Shown here: positions 1 through 8,145 of the stretch, piece by piece
Layout of the letters: each line of letters opens with the position of its first letter
Numbering within the stretch: the first letter of the stretch is position 1
NCBI GenBank assembly: GCA_039925145.1
Contig: JBDSZL010000090.1
Location: forward strand, 20,095-84,094
Direction of reading: 5' to 3'
Length of the DNA: 64,000 nucleotides
Origin: JBDSZL01 sp039925145
GTDB taxonomy: Bacteria; Acidobacteriota; Vicinamibacteria; Vicinamibacterales; SCN-69-37
Position numbers and translations under genes: made by a program
Notes under the pieces: generated by a model
What the model was told of the DNA's origin: nothing
What the model saw: the letters and a program-made list of their open reading frames with translations, nothing else
Database searches by the model: none

Positions 1-879
1 TGTATGGTCAGTCAGGATCACGGCCTGGCGCAGGCGCTCGACAACCAGTTGATCACGGCCGCAGCACCCGCGCTGCAGGACGCGCGTCCCGTCGAATTGC
101 GGTCGGCGATCCGCAACGTCAACCGGACGGTCGGGACGATGCTGGGCGCCGAAGTCTCACGCCGGTACGGCGGCGAGGGGCTGGCCGAGGACACGATCCG
201 GATTCACTTCGACGGTTCGGCCGGGCAGAGCTTTGGGGCATTCGTGCCGCGGGGCATGACGATGGCGCTCGAAGGGGACGCCAACGACTACTTCGGCAAA
301 GGACTCTCTGGCGGCAAGCTCATCGTCTACCCGCCGAAGGCCGCCCGTTTCAAGCCTGAGGACAACGTCATCATCGGTAACGTCGCGCTCTACGGTGCGA
401 CCGGTGGGGAGGCCTACGTGCGGGGCCTGGCCGGCGAGCGTTTCGGGGTACGCAACAGCGGCGCGACCGCCGTGGTCGAGGGCATTGGCGATCATGGGTG
501 CGAGTACATGACGGGCGGCCAGGTGGTCGTACTCGGTCGCACAGGTCGGAACTTTGCCGCCGGCATGAGCGGCGGCATTGCCTACGTGCTCGACATGGCC
601 GGCGACTTCGCGGCGCGCTGTAACCGCGCGATGGTCGACCTGGAGTCGCTCGAGGAGGAGGCGGATGCCGAGCTCGTGCACGGGTTGATTGCGCGTCACG
701 TGCACTACACCGGCAGCACCTACGCCGCAGAGCTGCTGCGCCAATGGGAGCGCGTTCGTGAGGAGTTCGTAAAGGTCATGCCGCGCGATTACAAGCGTGT
801 GCTGCAGGCCGAAGCACGGGCCCGCCGTGAAGATCGCGAGCCCGAGTTCGAGGAGCTGGTCGGAGTGGCACATGGGTAA
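1..879 (+). CDS. gltB: Glutamate synthase large subunit, C-terminal part (cut by window edge)
   Basis: This is the C-terminal end of the large subunit of NADPH-glutamate synthase, which makes two glutamates from glutamine and 2-oxoglutarate. About 292 codons are present and the frame is open to the first base, so the gene starts upstream of the window. The visible part is the right-handed beta-helix GXGXG domain: glycine-rich turns such as GKGLSGGKLIVYPP, NVALYGATGGEAYVRG and NFAAGMSGGIAYV repeat between residues of roughly 75 and 200 of the fragment. The N-terminal amidotransferase and the FMN/3Fe-4S domain are not in the window. The stop codon lies inside the first codons of the small-subunit gene, which is the normal gltBD arrangement and supports translational coupling. 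Identification is secure; only the upstream extent is unknown. Confidence 0.95.
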   Translation, partial: CMVSQDHGLAQALDNQLITAAAPALQDARPVELRSAIRNVNRTVGTMLGAEVSRRYGGEGLAEDTIRIHFDGSAGQSFGAFVPRGMTMALEGDANDYFGKGLSGGKLIVYPPKAARFKPEDNVIIGNVALYGATGGEAYVRGLAGERFGVRNSGATAVVEGIGDHGCEYMTGGQVVVLGRTGRNFAAGMSGGIAYVLDMAGDFAARCNRAMVDLESLEEEADAELVHGLIARHVHYTGSTYAAELLRQWERVREEFVKVMPRDYKRVLQAEARARREDREPEFEELVGVAHG

Positions 880-2341
880 GATCACGGGGTTTCTCGAAAT
901 TCATCGATCCAAACCGAAGGCCCGACCGGTGACCGAGCGCCTGAGGGATTGGCGCGAGGTGTATCTGCCGCCCGAGGAGTCGCAATCGCGGGAACAGGGC
1001 GCGCGCTGCATGGACTGCAGCATTCCCTTCTGCCATCAGGGGTGCCCGCTCGGCAATCTGATCCCCGACTGGAACGATCTCGTCTACAAAAACCGGTGGC
1101 AGAGCGCCATCGAGCGGCTGCACGCCACCAATAACTTTCCCGAGTGGACGGGTCGGCTCTGCCCCGCGCCATGCGAGACCTCGTGTGTGCTGGGCATCAA
1201 CGACGACCCGGTGACCATCAAGAGCATCGAGCTGTCCATCGCCGAGCGCGCCTTCGACGAGGAATGGGTGGTGCCGCAGTTGCCGCTCCGGCGGAGCGGC
1301 AAGCGCGTCGCGGTCGTCGGATCCGGGCCGGCCGGGCTGGCTGCCGCGCAGCAGCTGAATCGCGCCGGGCATCGCGTCACCGTGTTCGAGCGCGATGACC
1401 GGATTGGCGGACTGCTCCGCTACGGCATCCCCGAGTTCAAGATGGAGAAGCGCTATCTGAACCGTCGTCTCGAGCAACTCGAGGCGGAGGGCGTCGTGTT
1501 CCGGACGGGCGTGCACGTCGGCCAGACCATGCCGACCAGCCAGCTGCAGGCCGAGTTCGATGCGGTCCTGCTCACGGGCGGTGCGGCGGCGCCGCGCGAC
1601 CTCAAGGTGCCGGGGCGCGAGCTGCGCGGCGTGCATTTCGCCATGGAGTTCCTCACGCAGCAGAACCGCCGCTGCGAAGGCGACGCCATCGCGGCCGATC
1701 AGATCATCTCTGCCCACGGCAAGCACGTCATCATCATCGGAGGCGGCGATACCGGCGCGGATTGTCTCGGCACAGTTCATCGGCAGGGGGCGGCCAGCGT
1801 GCACCAGTTCGAGCTGATGCCGCGACCGCCCGACGCGCGCGGCGCCCACAACCCGTGGCCGGAGTGGGCCAATATCTTCCGCGTCTCATCGGCGCACGAA
1901 GAGGGTGGTGAGCGCGTGTACGCCGTCTCGACCGAGCGGTTCACCGGCGATGATGAAGGCCGCGTGGCCGAACTGCACGGGGTGCAGGTGGAACGCGTGG
2001 CCGAGGGGGGGCGGGTAGAGTTCCGACCCGTCGACGGGTCGGCGTTCACGATGCCCGCGGGCCTCGTGCTGCTCGCCATGGGGTTCGTCGGACCCGAGCG
2101 TGGCGGCATGATCGAGGAACTGGGCGTGCGGCTGACGGATCGGGGCACCGTCTGGACCGATGAGCACTGGATGACGAGCGTGCCCGGTATCTTCACGGCC
2201 GGCGACATGCAGCGTGGCCAGTCGCTGATCGTCTGGGCCATTGCCGAAGGCCGCAGTGCCGCGCGCGGCATCGATGCCTACCTGATGGGCCAGTCGGAAC
2301 TGCCGGCCCCGGTCGCCGCCCTGAGCGCTGCGGCGCGCTGA
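872..2341 (+). CDS. gltD: Glutamate synthase small subunit
   Basis: This 489-residue protein is the FAD- and NADPH-binding small subunit of glutamate synthase; it passes electrons from NADPH to the large subunit. The start ATG overlaps the gltB stop by eight bases, and the protein then begins MGKITGFLEIHR, as usual for the family. Two cysteine clusters for the low-potential 4Fe-4S centres are visible near residues 46-58 (CMDCSIPFCHQGC) and 97-105 (CPAPCETSC). A Rossmann FAD site (VVGSGPAGLAAAQQL) lies near residue 147 and a second nucleotide site (IIIGGGDTGADCLG) near 288. The C-terminal GIFTAGDMQRGQSLIVWAI motif is typical. Length is normal. The gene is only seven bases from the NifA-like regulator downstream, so the three genes are probably one operon. 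Confidence 0.97.
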   Translation: MGKITGFLEIHRSKPKARPVTERLRDWREVYLPPEESQSREQGARCMDCSIPFCHQGCPLGNLIPDWNDLVYKNRWQSAIERLHATNNFPEWTGRLCPAPCETSCVLGINDDPVTIKSIELSIAERAFDEEWVVPQLPLRRSGKRVAVVGSGPAGLAAAQQLNRAGHRVTVFERDDRIGGLLRYGIPEFKMEKRYLNRRLEQLEAEGVVFRTGVHVGQTMPTSQLQAEFDAVLLTGGAAAPRDLKVPGRELRGVHFAMEFLTQQNRRCEGDAIAADQIISAHGKHVIIIGGGDTGADCLGTVHRQGAASVHQFELMPRPPDARGAHNPWPEWANIFRVSSAHEEGGERVYAVSTERFTGDDEGRVAELHGVQVERVAEGGRVEFRPVDGSAFTMPAGLVLLAMGFVGPERGGMIEELGVRLTDRGTVWTDEHWMTSVPGIFTAGDMQRGQSLIVWAIAEGRSAARGIDAYLMGQSELPAPVAALSAAAR

Positions 2342-2348
2342 ACGCGGG

Positions 2349-3914
2349 ATGGCTGTTATCGACTCCACCGAGCTCTCTGACGCGGGCGAGACCAGCCCCG
2401 CAGACATCAGACAGATTGCCGCGCTGACCGAAATCGGTCAGGCGCTTTCGGGCACGCTGACGCTGCGGTCGGCGCTCGTGCGGGTGCTCGAGATCCTGGG
2501 CCGGCAACACGCGCTCGTGCGGGGCATCGTCGCGCTCCTCAATTCGAGCGGGCAGTTGCAGGTGGATGCCACCTACGGGGTGCAGTCCGACCGCGCTGGC
2601 CTGCGATACGGGCTCGTCGACGGCGTCACGGCCCGCGTCGTCGAGAGTGCCAAGCCGGTGATTGTGCCGCAGGTCAACCGCGAGCCGATGTTCCGGGACC
2701 GCGTGCCGCGAAACGAGCTCGACAAGCGCGAGGTCAGCTTCGTCTGTGTGCCCATCCTGGTGAATCGCAAGGCGGTGGGCGCGGTGGCCATCGATCTGCC
2801 GTTCAAACGGCAGCGCGACTACGATCACCTGGTCCGCATTCTCCGACTGGTTGCCGCGATGATTGGCCACGCGGTGCGTGTCGAGCGGCTCGTCGATGCG
2901 GAGCGCCAGCGCCTGCTCGAGGAAAACACGCATCTGCGCGAAGAGCTCCGCCAGCGCTACGATTTTTCGCGCATCATCGGCACGAGCGGACCGATGCGCC
3001 AGGTGTACGAGCAGATTGCCCGGGTGGCGCGGGCCAACACCACGGTCCTCATCCGCGGCGAGTCGGGCACCGGCAAGGAATTGATCGCGCACGCCATTCA
3101 CTACAGCTCGCCGCGCGCGAAGAAACCCTTCATCAAGGTGAGCTGCGCGGCGCTGCCCGATTCGCTCATCGAGTCGGAGCTGTTCGGGTACGAGAAAGGG
3201 GCCTTCACCGGCGCACAGGCCCGCAAGAAGGGGCGCTTCGAGCTGGCCGAAGCCGGCACGTTGTTCCTGGACGAGATTGGCGACATCAACCTGTCTACGC
3301 AGGTCAAGCTGCTGCGGGTTCTCCAGGAGCGCGAGTTCGAACGGCTGGGTGGCACCGAGCCGGTCAAGGCCAACGTGCGGCTGATCGCCGCCACGAACTC
3401 CGATCTCGAGAAGGCCATTGCCGCGGGCACCCTCCGCGAGGATCTGCACTACCGGCTCAACGTGTTCACGATCTACGTCCCGCCGTTGCGCGAACGCAAG
3501 CCCGACATCCTGCTGCTGGTCGACCACTTTCTCGAGAAGTACTCCATCGAGCACAGCCATCACGTGAAGCGCATTTCCACACCGGCCATCGACATGCTGA
3601 TGGCGTATCACTGGCCCGGCAACGTGCGGGAGCTCGAGAACGCCATCGAGCGGGCCGTTCTCGTCTGCGACGGGAGCGTCGTGCATCCTCACCATCTGCC
3701 GCCCACCCTGCAGACGGCCGAGGCCTCGGGCACCATCACGGACGTGTCGCTGGCGGATGCCGTGGATGCCTACGAAAAGAACCTCATCCAGGACGCGCTG
3801 AAGACCGCGCGTGGCAACGCGTCGAAGGCCGCCAAGCTTCTGCACTCGACCGAGCGGATTATCAGTTACCGCATCCGGAAGCTCAGCATCGACCGCGATC
3901 GCTTTCGCTCCTGA
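2349..3914 (+). CDS. NifA-like sigma54-dependent transcriptional activator (GAF-AAA+-Fis HTH)
   Basis: This 521-residue protein is an enhancer-binding activator of RNA polymerase carrying sigma54. An N-terminal GAF-type sensory domain covers about residues 20-170 and a short helical linker follows. The AAA+ domain has Walker A GESGTGKE near residue 236, the sigma54-contact loop GAFTGA near 284 and Walker B LFLDEIGD near 306. A Fis-type helix-turn-helix occupies roughly residues 480-515 (ALKTARGNASKAAKLLHSTE). The layout matches NifA, but no nif genes are present. It lies between gltBD and a sigma54-promoter-driven porin, with glnD and two PII genes beyond, so a role in general nitrogen control is the likely one (inference). 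There is no receiver domain, so it is not NtrC in the strict sense; regulation by PII or by a ligand of the GAF domain is possible. Confidence 0.9.
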   Translation: MAVIDSTELSDAGETSPADIRQIAALTEIGQALSGTLTLRSALVRVLEILGRQHALVRGIVALLNSSGQLQVDATYGVQSDRAGLRYGLVDGVTARVVESAKPVIVPQVNREPMFRDRVPRNELDKREVSFVCVPILVNRKAVGAVAIDLPFKRQRDYDHLVRILRLVAAMIGHAVRVERLVDAERQRLLEENTHLREELRQRYDFSRIIGTSGPMRQVYEQIARVARANTTVLIRGESGTGKELIAHAIHYSSPRAKKPFIKVSCAALPDSLIESELFGYEKGAFTGAQARKKGRFELAEAGTLFLDEIGDINLSTQVKLLRVLQEREFERLGGTEPVKANVRLIAATNSDLEKAIAAGTLREDLHYRLNVFTIYVPPLRERKPDILLLVDHFLEKYSIEHSHHVKRISTPAIDMLMAYHWPGNVRELENAIERAVLVCDGSVVHPHHLPPTLQTAEASGTITDVSLADAVDAYEKNLIQDALKTARGNASKAAKLLHSTERIISYRIRKLSIDRDRFRS

Positions 3915-4273
3915 CCCTTCCACAAAGTTGTGGGACGCGCACGGCCACAGACATTTTTGTTCGCTTCCGCGCCATCGGGCCTGCACGGTGGTCGTTAGGC
4001 GTTCCACCGGGATGCCGCTGGCCCCTGCGCCGCTACCGGCATTCCCACACGCATGTGGAAGCGGCCTGTAAGGTAGACATTTTTGTTGATATCTCGCCGG
4101 TCACGTCACGGCCGAGTCGACCCTGCGGATCGTCGATCCGGCCCCATATTCAGGCCCTGTTTCAACTCCTGAGTGGTGCGCCGGCCTCTTGGCTTTCATC
4201 TTGCTCTAGAGCAGGTCGGAACGATCGGCCGCTCCGGCGTTCGTCTGGGGGCGGCAGGAGACAAAGAGGACTT
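3915..4273 (+). promoter_or_regulatory. Regulatory intergenic region with a duplicated palindrome block
   Basis: This 359-base interval between the activator gene and the porin gene holds no convincing gene. It contains two similar blocks. Each has a 14-base palindrome of the form CCACA-N4-TGTGG (3920-3933, CCACAAAGTTGTGG; 4045-4058, CCACACGCATGTGG), followed 16-17 bases later by the same 13-mer AGACATTTTTGTT (3949-3961 and 4075-4087). The palindrome centres are 125 bases apart and lie about 165 and 290 bases upstream of the start site predicted from the sigma54 promoter at 4190. Those distances suit enhancer-binding activators. The palindromes are not the textbook NifA TGT-N10-ACA or the NtrC site, so assigning them to the neighbouring activator is inference. 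Confidence 0.6.
4190..4205 (+). promoter_or_regulatory. Sigma54 (-24/-12) promoter of the porin gene
   Basis: TGGCTTTCATCTTGCT fits the sigma54 consensus TGGCAC-N5-TTGCW. The invariant GG and GC are present with exactly ten bases between them, the -12 element TTGCT is complete, and a T precedes TGG as preferred. The predicted start site is near 4216, giving a leader of about 58 bases to the ATG at 4274. The NifA-like activator directly upstream carries the GAFTGA motif needed to act on such a promoter. Confidence 0.75.
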
Positions 4274-5128
4274 ATGAGGCAGATTGCGCTCGGTATTCTC
4301 GTCACCGTCATGTTCGCAGCGTCCGCGTCGGCTCAGCAACTGGTGCTGCCTGCGCGCCACGACGCCCTTGCGGGCGTGAAGTTCTCCACCGCGGCGCTGG
4401 CCGATCAGGCCACGCCGGCAGCTGCTCCCGCGCCGCCACCGCCATCGAAGAAGGTGACCGTCACGCTGGGCGCGGACGCGCCGAGCGCCTACTACTTCCG
4501 TGGGTACCGGCAGGAGTCGGACCCCGGGTTCACGTTTCAGCCCTTCGTCGACGTCGGTGTCGCTGGCGAGCATGCAACGGTGAACTTTGGCGCGTGGAAC
4601 AGCTTCCACACCGGGACTCTCAAGGACGCCGGTGCCGGCTATTACGAGACCGACCTGTATGCGTCGGTGACGGTCGGCATGGTCAAGGCGTTGTACACGG
4701 CCTATACCTATCCGAAGATCGACAACAGCGCGATTCACGAGCTCATGCTGTCGACGACCTTCAATGACAGTGAGAGCGCCTTCCCGCTCGCGCCGTCTGT
4801 GGGCATCGCCTTTGAGCTCGACAAGTCGAGTGGCCTGGACAAGGGGATTTATCTGGAGCTTGGTGTGACGCCCGCCGTCCCGATGGGTGACGATGCGCCG
4901 GTCACGATCAGCATTCCGGTGAAGCTCGGCTTCAGCGTGAAGGACTACTACGGCGGAGACAAGCTCGGATACCTCAGCGTTGGCGCCCTGATCGGGGTGC
5001 CGGTGAACGACAACTTCGAGGTGCACGGCGGCGTGACCGGTTACTCATTTCCGGGTGACTTCATGCGGGCGTACAACGGCGAAAAGGGTTCCTTCGTCGG
5101 CACGGTGGGTTTCACAGTCAAGTTCTAG
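4274..5128 (+). CDS. TorF/Gcw_chp-like putative outer-membrane beta-barrel protein
   Basis: The product has 284 residues. It starts with a signal peptide (MRQIALGILVTVMFAASASA, predicted cut after ASA), followed by an Ala/Pro-rich linker (TPAAAPAPPPPS) and a beta-rich domain that begins SAYYFRGYRQESDPGF. This opening, with an aromatic-FRG motif, and the alternating strands resemble the TorF (Gcw_chp) family of putative porins; the last residues are VGFTVKF, ending in Phe as outer-membrane barrels usually do. ATG 4274 is chosen because the ribosome-binding site AAAGAGGA stands four bases upstream and the signal peptide follows directly. The sigma54 promoter and the nitrogen-regulatory neighbours suggest nitrogen-limited expression, perhaps for uptake of a nitrogen compound. 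The substrate cannot be read from the sequence. Confidence 0.75.
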   Translation: MRQIALGILVTVMFAASASAQQLVLPARHDALAGVKFSTAALADQATPAAAPAPPPPSKKVTVTLGADAPSAYYFRGYRQESDPGFTFQPFVDVGVAGEHATVNFGAWNSFHTGTLKDAGAGYYETDLYASVTVGMVKALYTAYTYPKIDNSAIHELMLSTTFNDSESAFPLAPSVGIAFELDKSSGLDKGIYLELGVTPAVPMGDDAPVTISIPVKLGFSVKDYYGGDKLGYLSVGALIGVPVNDNFEVHGGVTGYSFPGDFMRAYNGEKGSFVGTVGFTVKF

Positions 5129-5134
5129 GGATAT

Positions 5135-5177
5135 CGACCCGGCCGGTGCGGCCCTCGGGGCCGCGCCGACCGGGTCG
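5135..5177 (+). terminator. Hairpin terminator after the porin gene
   Basis: A long GC-rich inverted repeat starts seven bases after the porin stop: arm CGACCCGGCCGGTGCGGCC, loop CTCG, arm GGGCCGCGCCGACCGGGTCG with small mismatches. The tail is only moderately T-rich (TTCCTGTCCT), so it is terminator-like but not a perfect intrinsic terminator. It would separate the sigma54-driven porin from glnD. Confidence 0.65.
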
Positions 5178-5206
5178 TTCCTGTCCTGACCCACGAAGAC
5201 ACGCTC

Positions 5207-7780
5207 ATGTCATCAGCTGAACCCGACTCGGAGCGCCAGGCGCTGCAGGCCGAGCTGGCGCGGCTGCTCGCGGTGGCGCGCGGCGAGTATGCCGAGGCGG
5301 CCCGTGCCGGCCGCGGCGGCCGGCCCACGCAGACGCGCTACGCGATTGCGGTCGATGCGCTGGTTCGGCAACTCGTGGAGCATGCGGCCGCGAGTGTTTC
5401 GACGCGATATGTCGTGTGTGCTCTCGGCGGCTACGGACGCCGCACCCTCTGCCTCCACTCAGATCTCGATGTCCTGATGGTGTTCGACGGCACGATCGGG
5501 CCTGCCGAAGAGCGGTTCGTCAACCAGGTGCTGCAGCCGCTGTGGGACATCAAGCTCACCGTTGGGCACCACATCCGCGAATTGCCGGAGATGGAGCAGC
5601 TCGACGCGTCCAACCCCGAGTTCCTGATGGCGCTCTGCGATCTTCGGCTGCTCGTGGGGGACGTGCGGCTGTTCGACGACGTGCTCGAGCGGGCGCACCG
5701 GGGCGAGGCCACGCGGGAGACGCAGATGGTCGACACGCTCGTGCCGCTGATCGACGAACGCTACGCCTCCTTCAACAACACGCTCTACCAGCTCGAACCG
5801 GACGTGAAGAAGGCGCCGGGCGGATTGAGGGACATCGCCGCGGTACGGCTCATCCGCTCCTGGGCCCGCGAGGCCTTCGCGGCGCGTCAGCGCCCCGAGG
5901 GCGAGCGGATCGAAGAGGCCGAGGAGTTTCTGTTTCGCATACGTTCGGTGCTGCACCTCCAGATCGGGCGCGACACCAACGTACTCACGCACGAGCTCCA
6001 GGAGCAGGTGGCCCAGATGCTCGGCATGGCGGGGCAGGACCCGCGCGAGCGCGTCGAAGCCCTGATGGGCGAGTACTTCCGCCACGCGCGTGGTGTCGTC
6101 CAGGCCCTCGCCTGGACGCGCCGCGTGGTCAGGCCGCCCGCGCCGTCTCAATCGATGGGGCCGGTCACCGACGCGGTGGCGATCGGTGCGGACGGTGTTC
6201 GCTTCGTCGATCCGGTGCGCGCCTCGACACAGCCGCTGGTCTGGCTCGAAGCGTTCGAGGTGGCCATCGGTCGCAGCGAGCCGGTGTCAGATCAAGTACG
6301 CACCTGTATCCAGGCCAATGTCGGCCGCTACACGGCCGACTATTTCATGGCCACCGAGGACGCGCGCGTCCGGCTGCGCGCCATGCTCGTCCCGCGCGAA
6401 GGCCTCTCGGCCCGGCTCGGCGAGATGCTCGAGTGCGGCCTGCTCGGCACGATCTTTCCCGAGTTCGAGCGCATTCATTGCCGCGTGATTCGCGATTTTT
6501 ACCACAAGTACACGGTGGACGAGCACACGCTGCTCACCATCAGGAATCTCGAGTCACTGCGTCGTCCGTCGAGCGCGAGCCGGGCGCGGTTCAGCTCGAT
6601 TCTCAACGAGGTGCGCTCCCCGGAGCTGCTGACCCTCGCGCTGCTCTATCACGACGTCGGCAAGTGGCGCGATGACGACCACTCGGTCGAGAGCGTGCGG
6701 CTGGCCGCCCCGATGCTGGCGCGGCTCCAGCTCGCCGACGAAGACCGGCAAGCCGTCGAGTTCCTCATCCGTCGTCATCTCGCGATGTCGCAGGTCGTCT
6801 TCCGCCGCGACTTCGGCGACCCCGAAACCGTCGCAGAGTTCGCAGCGCTCGTTGGCAGCGAAGAGCTGCTGAAGATGCTCTGCCTGATGACGCTCGTTGA
6901 TATCGAAGCCGTGGCGCCTGGGACCCTGACGCCGTGGAAAGAGGACCTGCTCTGGCGTCTCTACGTGGATGCCTACAACCACCTGACGCTCGGCTATGCC
7001 GACGACCTCATCCAGAAAGACCAGGCCGATCGGGCGCGGGTGCTCAGCGACTGCCCGGACGATTTGACGGAAGAGGAAGTCGCGCGCTTTCTCGATGGTC
7101 TGCCGCGGCGCTACCTCACGGTCTTTGGCATGGCGGCCATCTATCGCCACGTGCGTCTCGCCCGAGGTCTTCGCCCGAACGAGGCACACCTGTCCCTCGA
7201 GAAGCGCGACGCCATCTGGGAGTTGACGGTGGCCGCGCTCGACAAGCCCTACCTCTTCTCGAACATCGCGGGCGCGCTCGCCTCGTTCGGCATGGACATC
7301 CATCGCGGCCAGGCCATCACCACACCTGAACACCTCGTGCTCGACGTCTTCGAGTTCTCCGATGAAGAAGGCTTCTTGCGGCAGAACGCCGGCGCCATCG
7401 ACGAGATGAGCCGTGTGCTGAAGACCGTGATTGCGGGCGAGGTCGAGATCCGCAGCCTGCTCCGTGGCCGCGAGCGCAGCCTGGTGCACCGCCGCCGGCG
7501 CGAAGTGGACACCCGTATTCACCTCGATAACGAGCACTCCCGGCGCTACACCGTGCTCGAGATCGTGACCGACGATGCGCCCGGCTTGCTGTACCGGATC
7601 AGCCGGGCGATTTCAGACCAGGGATGCGACGTCGACCTGGTGCTGATTTCAACCGAAGGACGGAAGGCGATCGACGTGCTGCACGTGACGAAGCAAGGAC
7701 GCAAGCTGGCCGACGACGACCAGCAGGCGCTCAGGCAGGAATTGATGCGAACCCTGGAGGCAACCTATGAAGCTCATTAA
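5207..7780 (+). CDS. glnD: [Protein-PII] uridylyltransferase/uridylyl-removing enzyme
   Basis: This 857-residue protein is the glutamine sensor of nitrogen control: it adds UMP to PII when glutamine is low and removes it when glutamine is high. The nucleotidyltransferase site is GGYGRRTLCLHSDLDVLMVF near residues 75-94 (GG...D-x-D). An HD-type hydrolase site, LLYHDVGKWRDDDHS, lies near 478-492. Two ACT domains close the protein (about 675-745 and 787-857), the second containing DAPGLLYRISRAISDQG. All active-site motifs look intact and the length is normal. The stop codon lies inside the first glnK gene, so the modifying enzyme and its substrate are translationally coupled. Confidence 0.97.
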   Translation: MSSAEPDSERQALQAELARLLAVARGEYAEAARAGRGGRPTQTRYAIAVDALVRQLVEHAAASVSTRYVVCALGGYGRRTLCLHSDLDVLMVFDGTIGPAEERFVNQVLQPLWDIKLTVGHHIRELPEMEQLDASNPEFLMALCDLRLLVGDVRLFDDVLERAHRGEATRETQMVDTLVPLIDERYASFNNTLYQLEPDVKKAPGGLRDIAAVRLIRSWAREAFAARQRPEGERIEEAEEFLFRIRSVLHLQIGRDTNVLTHELQEQVAQMLGMAGQDPRERVEALMGEYFRHARGVVQALAWTRRVVRPPAPSQSMGPVTDAVAIGADGVRFVDPVRASTQPLVWLEAFEVAIGRSEPVSDQVRTCIQANVGRYTADYFMATEDARVRLRAMLVPREGLSARLGEMLECGLLGTIFPEFERIHCRVIRDFYHKYTVDEHTLLTIRNLESLRRPSSASRARFSSILNEVRSPELLTLALLYHDVGKWRDDDHSVESVRLAAPMLARLQLADEDRQAVEFLIRRHLAMSQVVFRRDFGDPETVAEFAALVGSEELLKMLCLMTLVDIEAVAPGTLTPWKEDLLWRLYVDAYNHLTLGYADDLIQKDQADRARVLSDCPDDLTEEEVARFLDGLPRRYLTVFGMAAIYRHVRLARGLRPNEAHLSLEKRDAIWELTVAALDKPYLFSNIAGALASFGMDIHRGQAITTPEHLVLDVFEFSDEEGFLRQNAGAIDEMSRVLKTVIAGEVEIRSLLRGRERSLVHRRRREVDTRIHLDNEHSRRYTVLEIVTDDAPGLLYRISRAISDQGCDVDLVLISTEGRKAIDVLHVTKQGRKLADDDQQALRQELMRTLEATYEAH

Positions 7781-8096
7781 GAGCGTTGTGCGCCCGAACA
7801 AGGTCGACGACGTTCGCGACGCCCTCGAGAAGATGAACATCCCCGGCATGACGGTCACCGAAGTGCGCGGCCACGGCCGCCAGAAGGGCCATACCGCCGT
7901 CTACCGCGGCAAGGAATACAACGTCAGTTTGTTACCGAAGGTCGAGATCGAGGTCGTGGTGCCGGATGCGGTGGCCGAAGAGGCCATCAAGGCCATCATC
8001 GGCGCCGCGCGCACCGGAGAAATCGGTGACGGACGTGTGTTCGTCATCCCCGCCGAGCATAGCTACAACATCAGAACGGGCGAACGTGATGTCTAG
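7767..8096 (+). CDS. glnK: PII nitrogen regulatory protein, copy 1
   Basis: This is a 109-residue PII signal protein, a trimer that binds ATP/ADP and 2-oxoglutarate and controls the Amt channel and other targets. The T-loop RGHGRQKGHTAVYRGKEYNV carries Tyr51, the uridylylation site, in the canonical position; the B-loop signature TGEIGDGRVFVIP is also present. The start ATG lies 14 bases inside the end of glnD with a good ribosome-binding site (CTGGAGG). An ammonium transporter gene starts 49 bases after the stop, which is the standard glnK-amtB pairing and the reason for the symbol glnK rather than glnB. It differs from copy 2 at about 18 of 109 positions, mostly outside the T-loop. Confidence 0.95.
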   Translation: MKLIKSVVRPNKVDDVRDALEKMNIPGMTVTEVRGHGRQKGHTAVYRGKEYNVSLLPKVEIEVVVPDAVAEEAIKAIIGAARTGEIGDGRVFVIPAEHSYNIRTGERDV

Positions 8097-8145
8097 GGCG
8101 CAGCGCGATTCCGTGTCGGCAACCAGCAGCAAGGAGTTGATACCC

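Noticed and set aside
3920..3933. The first palindrome as a terminator of the NifA-like gene
   Set aside because: No T-run follows and the same palindrome recurs at 4045 together with a shared 13-mer, which fits a binding site better.
2193..4007. 604-codon minus-strand frame across the NifA-like gene
   Set aside because: Antisense to a gene with all AAA+ motifs; no recognisable protein features.
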